This document shows, piece by piece, positions 1 to 4,385 of a stretch of DNA of 6,205 nucleotides; position 1 is the stretch's first letter; each line of letters opens with the position of its first letter. The notes beneath the pieces were generated by a model that was not told the DNA's origin, searched no databases, and saw nothing but the letters and a program-made list of their open reading frames with translations. Source of the stretch: Acidobacteriota bacterium (GTDB lineage Bacteria > Acidobacteriota > Blastocatellia > RBC074); contig JABFSD010000269.1 in assembly GCA_013140935.1 (NCBI GenBank), positions 1-6,205 on the forward strand. The letters are read 5' to 3'. The position numbers were made by a program, and so were the translations under genes.

Positions 1-3000
1 CATCAAATCGCGGGTGCCCGTGTCGCTTACCGGCCACAAGCTCATCACTTGGCTTTCTGACCCGGCCAGCACCAGCGCGCGGCGCAAACCGTATACGCCA
101 TCGCCGCTCTTCACTTCGCCTACGCCCGTGTCGCAAGCCGAAAGCACCACCAGCTTCGTTCCCCACAAATCCAGCCCGGCGGCTTCGAGCGCCGTCAACA
201 CGCCGTCGTCGTCACCGCTCTTGTGCAGATTGGCTCCACTGAGCGCGAGGCCCGAACGCAGCAGCGGATTCTCGATCTGTTGATTGATGGGTGTGTCTAA
301 TGCGGGACCAACCTGTTTTAACTCGCGGCCTCCGCCATTTCCTGCCGCCAGGTCTGACAGAAAGAAGCCGTGCGTAGCGATGTGCAAGACATCTGGGCTG
401 CTCATTTGTTTGAGCGCGGCTTCAGTGGCCTGCGCTCCCGTAAGTACGGTCACACCGGGCAAGAGCGACTTGAGCGCCCGCGCCTCCCCCGCTGTTCCCG
501 GCAAAGGCGGAAAGTACGCATTCGCCAGCGTAAAGCTGTCAGCGGTTGCCGCTTGCGCGGCCCGTTGATATTGGAGTTTGAAAGAGCGCGGTGCAGCGGT
601 CTCGGCGCTCGTAGCTTCGCCAAAGTCGGGATTGGCGACAACCATCGCGCTGCGCTTGCTCGGCTGTTTGACTTGCAAACGCAATAAATCGCGCCCGCTC
701 GTCAGATAACTGAACTCGTAGTGCCGCACCAGATAGTTGCCCTGCTGATCTACCAGCACAGCGAACGGTATGAGGTTGAGCACGCCATCGGGTGCGATAA
801 ACACACGGCGCGTTTGGCCCAACAAGGCGCGTACTGGTTGCATCACTTGTTTATCCACCGCGCGCGCCAGTTGTTTCACATCCGCCCGCCGCTTATCGCG
901 CAAGGCTTGCCGCAGTTTTTCAACCGCTGCATCAATTGCTTTCGCTTCGCCCAATTCAACCCATTGCGCTTCACCTTCGTGGCGCAACACATAAACCACG
1001 TAACGCGCCGCGCCGAATTGCTCAGCTTCTTTGGTGTATTTGGCGTTGAACGGGCGATAGGCAAAGAATTCGACCAATGCGGCATTGGCAGGAATAGCAG
1101 ATTGGACTGCTGTCAGCGTGACAGCTTGAGACTGAGCGCGAAATTCTGCGCTGCGTGTGCTGATCTCGGCTTCAAGTTTTTCTTTCTGCTCTTCGAGCGC
1201 CTTGATCTGCTTTTGGTGTTCTTCAGGAGTTGTCTTTTGTGTTCCGTTGAGGACGAGTCGAGCAAGCTGAGCATTCGCCGCTTGCAACTGATCCAGCAGC
1301 GCCTGGTCTGACGGATTAGCGCGGCGACGCAGCGCGGCGATGCTATCGGTCATCGCATCAAGCGCGCGCCCTTTGCGTTGCAAGATCATGGCTAGTGCCA
1401 GACTACGCGCTGTCACATTTGTCGGCGCAGTGCGAACGTGCATTGAGACGGTTCGGTCGGATTCGCTGATGAATTGAGCAAGAAGTGCCAGTTTCTGACG
1501 CTCAGAGCCGGTCGCTAGATTGAGGGCAAGATTATGCTCGCTGACCAGGCAGGCACGTAATTGAATCTCAATCGCTTTTGCAATTTCACGGGTTGACACA
1601 TAAAGCTGGGCAAGTCCGTTGAGCGATTTTACGACTTCAGGGTGCTCCGCGCTTAACGCTTTTGCATTAATCGCCAACGCGCGTTGGAAGAGCGGCTCAG
1701 CTTTCCCGTAGTCGCCTTTGTCGTAGTAGAGATAGGCTAGGTTGTGAAGCGACATTGCGACATCCGGGTGATTGAAACCGAGTGTCTGCTCGCGGATTGA
1801 CAGCGCGCGCTGATGAACTGGTTCAGCCTTCGCGTAGTCACCTGTTGAACGATAAAGGGCAGCGAGGTTGTTGAGTTGAGTCGCAACACTTTTGTGGTTG
1901 GGACCGAATGCTTTCTCGCGAATCGCTAGCGCGCGTTGAAAGAGCGGCTCAGCTTTCGCATAGTCGCCTTTGGTGTGGTAGAGCAGAGCGAGGTTGTTAA
2001 GCGAAACCGCGATATCAGAGTGATTTGGATCAAGCACTTTTTCATTGATCGCCAGTGCGCGCTGAAAGAGCGGCTCGGCTTTCGCGTAGTCACCTTTGTC
2101 GTGGTAAAGGAAGGCAAGGTTACTAAGCGAGATTGCAATATCTGGGTGATTAGGATCAAGCCCCTTTTCGCGAATCGCTAGCGCACGCTGAAAGAGCGGC
2201 TCAGCCTTCACATAGTCGCCTTTGGTGTAGTAAAGCTGCGCAAGGTTGTTGAGTGAAATCGTAATATCAAGATGGCTGGGGCCTAACTCTTTCTCATAAA
2301 TCGCTAGTGCTCGCTGCAAGATCGGTTCAGCTTTCGCATAGTCACCTTCAGCATGGTAAAGGGCTGCAAGGTTGCTCAAGGAGAAGGCGACATCCTGGTG
2401 GTTGAGACCAAGCATCTTCTCTCTTATCTCCAATGTACGCTGTAAGAGTGGCTCAGCCTTCAGATAATCACCTTTGGCGAGATAAACCCCAGCAAGATTA
2501 TTGAGCGATTCTGCGATATCCAGATGATCGGAGTTGAGAGTTTTTTCGCGAATCGCTAGCGCGCGTTGATAGACCGGCTCGGCTTTCACATAATCGCCTT
2601 TGGTTTGATAGAGGATGCCGAGGTTGTTGAGCGACGCCGCAACATCCAAGTGGCTTAGACCAAGCACTTTCTCTCTTAGTGTCAGAGCGCGTTCAGCCAG
2701 TGGGATCGCTTCGCCGTATTTGCCCTTGTCTCCGAGAGCCTCCGCCTCAGTAGATAAACTGAATGCCTCAGCCAACGTTAGGTCTGCTTCAGTTGCCGCC
2801 CGCAAATCCACAATCTTGACTTCGTAGCGCCCGGCTGTTGCTTCTTTTTCGAGAGAGCGTATCTCCAGCCGATAGCTACCACTGCTTTTTGTAATCCACA
2901 TCAATGGTTCCGGCCCCTCCGTCCCGTTTGGGCTATCAACCTTCGTCAATTCTTTGCCCTCCGGCCCAAACAGCACGACCTCTACATCAATGCCGCGCTG

Positions 3001-3297
3001 ATCAGTGATGATATGCAGGTACTGACCAGCAATGAGTGTGATCTGAAAAGAATGGCTTTGGCCGCCCGCCAATTCACGTCCAAGGGGCTTGCCAACTTCC
3101 AATGGTTGCACATCGGCAGCCGTTTGCGCAGCGAGCGCCACGCTGGCATTGACTTGTCCGAGCCATGAATGAGTCTCTGCCCATAACCAGGCAGTGCTGA
3201 AACAGAGCGCCAATGCGATGAAGCGAGTGTAACGGCGCGGCGCAATTTGCCTACCACGCTGCGAAACGGGCGAATGTGATGGGTTGGGGGATGACAT
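1..3297 (-). CDS. Exported PPC-TPR-CHAT protein, putative caspase-like protease (3' end outside window)
   Basis: 1099 codons are visible with no stop; the frame runs through position 1. By comparison with the upstream CHAT protein, roughly 50-80 C-terminal residues are missing. Residues 14-25 are Arg-rich and 26-40 are hydrophobic (FIALALCFSTAWLWA), consistent with a signal peptide or membrane anchor; the cleavage site is unclear. About 62-163 resemble a bacterial pre-peptidase C-terminal (PPC) beta-sandwich: ELAGGQSHSFQITLIAGQYL, a GIDVEVVLFGPEGKEL segment and SGSYRLEIRSLE. Residues 191-568 are nine contiguous 42-residue kinesin-light-chain-type TPRs, followed by a degenerate tenth. About 690-720 is a probable coiled coil. 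The CHAT domain starts near 731, with catalytic H976 in HIATHGFF and C1055 in LSACDTG. The ENPLLRSGLALSGAN segment between them is typical of this subfamily. The pair is intact, so protease activity is plausible. TPRs probably bind a partner, and PPC domains are usually found on exported proteins. The target is unknown. Confidence 0.94.
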   Translation of the reverse strand, partial: MSSPNPSHSPVSQRGRQIAPRRYTRFIALALCFSTAWLWAETHSWLGQVNASVALAAQTAADVQPLEVGKPLGRELAGGQSHSFQITLIAGQYLHIITDQRGIDVEVVLFGPEGKELTKVDSPNGTEGPEPLMWITKSSGSYRLEIRSLEKEATAGRYEVKIVDLRAATEADLTLAEAFSLSTEAEALGDKGKYGEAIPLAERALTLREKVLGLSHLDVAASLNNLGILYQTKGDYVKAEPVYQRALAIREKTLNSDHLDIAESLNNLAGVYLAKGDYLKAEPLLQRTLEIREKMLGLNHQDVAFSLSNLAALYHAEGDYAKAEPILQRALAIYEKELGPSHLDITISLNNLAQLYYTKGDYVKAEPLFQRALAIREKGLDPNHPDIAISLSNLAFLYHDKGDYAKAEPLFQRALAINEKVLDPNHSDIAVSLNNLALLYHTKGDYAKAEPLFQRALAIREKAFGPNHKSVATQLNNLAALYRSTGDYAKAEPVHQRALSIREQTLGFNHPDVAMSLHNLAYLYYDKGDYGKAEPLFQRALAINAKALSAEHPEVVKSLNGLAQLYVSTREIAKAIEIQLRACLVSEHNLALNLATGSERQKLALLAQFISESDRTVSMHVRTAPTNVTARSLALAMILQRKGRALDAMTDSIAALRRRANPSDQALLDQLQAANAQLARLVLNGTQKTTPEEHQKQIKALEEQKEKLEAEISTRSAEFRAQSQAVTLTAVQSAIPANAALVEFFAYRPFNAKYTKEAEQFGAARYVVYVLRHEGEAQWVELGEAKAIDAAVEKLRQALRDKRRADVKQLARAVDKQVMQPVRALLGQTRRVFIAPDGVLNLIPFAVLVDQQGNYLVRHYEFSYLTSGRDLLRLQVKQPSKRSAMVVANPDFGEATSAETAAPRSFKLQYQRAAQAATADSFTLANAYFPPLPGTAGEARALKSLLPGVTVLTGAQATEAALKQMSSPDVLHIATHGFFLSDLAAGNGGGRELKQVGPALDTPINQQIENPLLRSGLALSGANLHKSGDDDGVLTALEAAGLDLWGTKLVVLSACDTGVGEVKSGDGVYGLRRALVLAGSESQVMSLWPVSDTGTRDLM
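1594..2727 (-). repeat. Nine tandem 126-bp units encoding 42-residue TPRs
   Basis: Residues 191-568 of the PPC-TPR-CHAT protein split exactly into nine 42-residue units with no gaps. The consensus is KGDYAKAEPLFQRALAI, then REK, then LGPNHPDIAxSLNNLAxLY. Units 5, 6, 7 and 9 are the closest at DNA level: on the plus strand the AAAGAGCGGCTC-type core recurs nearly unchanged. Units 1 and 9 are the most divergent, as expected for the ends of an array. A degenerate tenth unit follows (AKAIEIQLRACLVSEHNL). The DNA similarity suggests past duplication or gene conversion, and makes copy number a possible assembly error point. Confidence 0.93.
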
Positions 3298-3301
3298 AGA
3301 G

Positions 3302-3307
3302 CCTCCT
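3302..3307 (-). promoter_or_regulatory. Ribosome binding site of the PPC-TPR-CHAT gene
   Basis: A perfect AGGAGG on the minus strand sits 4 nt before the ATG at 3295-3297. The spacing is slightly short but usable. This site decides the start: it gives a protein beginning MSSPNPSHSP with an arginine-rich N-terminus and a hydrophobic segment, as expected for an exported protein. Confidence 0.8.
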
Positions 3308-3352
3308 ATAAATTGAATCGGTTTGACTGAAAACGATGAGTCGCTAGGAGCC

Positions 3353-3378
3353 GCAGCACGGGGCGAGGTGCAGCACGG
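3353..3378 (+). repeat. Pair of 9-bp direct repeats
   Basis: GCAGCACGG occurs at 3353-3361 and again at 3370-3378, separated by 8 bp, so the starts are 17 bp apart. The second copy overlaps a small interrupted palindrome, GTGCAGCAC (3369-3376 region). It lies 56 bp or more upstream of the PPC-TPR-CHAT start codon. It could be a regulator binding site or chance. Confidence 0.35.
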
Positions 3379-3440
3379 TGTAGGTAACGAACAATAATTC
3401 TGGGGCTAATGAAAGCAAAGCATAAGACGACATGGTCTGG

Positions 3441-4352
3441 TCACGGTGTAATCAGCAGCGGCAGATTCACCATCACTTGCCCGCCCGGATTGGCCTTCAC
3501 GCGGTAAATGGTTTGCGGCAACGGATCGCCTTGCGTCAGCTTGCGCTCGCCTTGCTCCGCCGCTTGCTCGGCCTTTGTCCACTGCTTGCCTGCGCTGTTG
3601 CGCGCTTCGCGTCGCTCCGTTGGCCCGCCCCATTGCTTTTCCCAGTGCGCCAACTGCGCCGGCTCGAGTTTCTCCTGACCGGCTTCTAAGGGTAGCGGTT
3701 CCGGGCTGATGATGAGCGTCAGCCGCTCACTGACGTGGTTCGGGCTGCTGCGTTGCAGCGTGAAGTAAGGCAGCGGGTCGCCTTGCGCAGGGATGGAAAT
3801 GATTTTGCCCGCCTCGGCCACGTTGCCGCCCAGTGGCGTAGTCCGCCCAGGGAAGATCAATGACGGTTCGCCCAGCGTGCCGTCGGCGTAAACTTCGCGG
3901 TCAATCACGTAAAGATAACTCACGCCTGCGCACGGCGTTTCGACGCTGATGCGCAGACGCTGACCTTCGCTGAAAGGCGTTTCGGCCTCGGCGCGTTCAA
4001 GCTGGAATTGGCTGGGCGCGTCGCCTACTTTCTTTACCAACAATCGCGCCTCGCTGGGAGCCGCGCTGACCGCAGGCACGCGCAAGCGCCAGACGGTGAC
4101 GCCCAGCAATTCACCTTCTGCCGAAGCCGTCTGCCGTCTGGGTTTCGCCGTGGGAGCCTTTGCCACGGACTTGACGTTTTTGGCTTTGACCCGCGCCGCC
4201 TCGAATTGTTTATTCCACAACCGGCGCGTGCTGTCTTCTTCTTGTTCTTGCGGCGCAGGCGCGGCGAACGCGGTCAAACTGAGCAGCAACACTAGCATCG
4301 CCCCATGAGACAGCGCTTTCATCGCGGTTTGGAGCTTGGTTCGGTTGGTCAT
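3441..4352 (-). CDS. Exported DUF4384 domain protein
   Basis: This is a complete 303-residue protein with a good ribosome binding site and a TGA stop at 3441-3443. Residues 1-30 form a typical Sec signal peptide: K and R at the start, a hydrophobic MLVLLLSLTAF core, and cleavage likely after AFA (30) or APA (33), so the protein should be exported. Residues 35-84 are a charged, basic, low-complexity linker with RR at 43-44 and 72-73. About 85-220 match the DUF4384 pattern as I know it: VTVWRLR, then FSEGQRLRISVET (127-139), YLYVIDREVYADGTLG (146-161), LIFPGRT (165-171) and ERLTLIISPEPLP (209-221). The tail contains the LTQGDPLPQTIYRVKANPGG segment common in acidobacterial members. DUF4384 has no established enzymatic role; it often accompanies caspase-like or kinase domains and is thought to be a binding or sensing module. 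Lying between two CHAT genes, it is a candidate partner or substrate. The function is inferred from context only. Confidence 0.92.
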   Translation of the reverse strand: MTNRTKLQTAMKALSHGAMLVLLLSLTAFAAPAPQEQEEDSTRRLWNKQFEAARVKAKNVKSVAKAPTAKPRRQTASAEGELLGVTVWRLRVPAVSAAPSEARLLVKKVGDAPSQFQLERAEAETPFSEGQRLRISVETPCAGVSYLYVIDREVYADGTLGEPSLIFPGRTTPLGGNVAEAGKIISIPAQGDPLPYFTLQRSSPNHVSERLTLIISPEPLPLEAGQEKLEPAQLAHWEKQWGGPTERREARNSAGKQWTKAEQAAEQGERKLTQGDPLPQTIYRVKANPGGQVMVNLPLLITP

Positions 4353-4360
4353 TTTGCCTT

Positions 4361-4365
4361 CTCCT
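4361..4365 (-). promoter_or_regulatory. Ribosome binding site of the DUF4384 gene
   Basis: AGGAG on the minus strand lies 8 nt upstream of the ATG at 4350-4352, inside the 33-nt gap after the upstream CHAT gene. It supports this start codon, which also places the signal peptide at the N-terminus. The gap has no room for an obvious terminator, so the gene is probably read from the upstream transcript. Confidence 0.8.
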
Positions 4366-4385
4366 GTTTTCCTTGGCGGTTCGCC

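Larger units (their letters stand above)
3298..3440. other. 143-nt gap between the DUF4384 and PPC-TPR-CHAT genes
   Basis: This stretch separates the DUF4384 stop codon from the next start. It has the ribosome binding site of the downstream gene at one end and a pair of 9-bp direct repeats in the middle. I see no GC-rich hairpin followed by a T run, so no intrinsic terminator for the DUF4384 gene. I also found no convincing -35/-10 pair. Transcription may read through, or an internal promoter of a non-standard type may exist; the sequence alone does not decide. Confidence 0.6.

Noticed and set aside
721..1311. 196-aa plus-strand open frame
   Set aside because: It lies antisense to the CHAT and coiled-coil part of the PPC-TPR-CHAT gene, and its translation is rich in Cys, Phe, His and Arg with no recognisable domain. 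It is a shadow of the real frame.
3180..3225. Lipoprotein signal at LALC (residues 29-32) of the PPC-TPR-CHAT protein
   Set aside because: A lipobox normally has Gly or Ala just before Cys; here it is Leu, and the Cys is in the middle of the hydrophobic stretch rather than at its end.
3298..3440. Sigma-70 promoter or intrinsic terminator in the gap
   Set aside because: The best -35/-10-like pairs are weak (TTGCTT with TATTGT), and another TATAG overlaps the ribosome binding site. No GC-rich stem with a T run was found.
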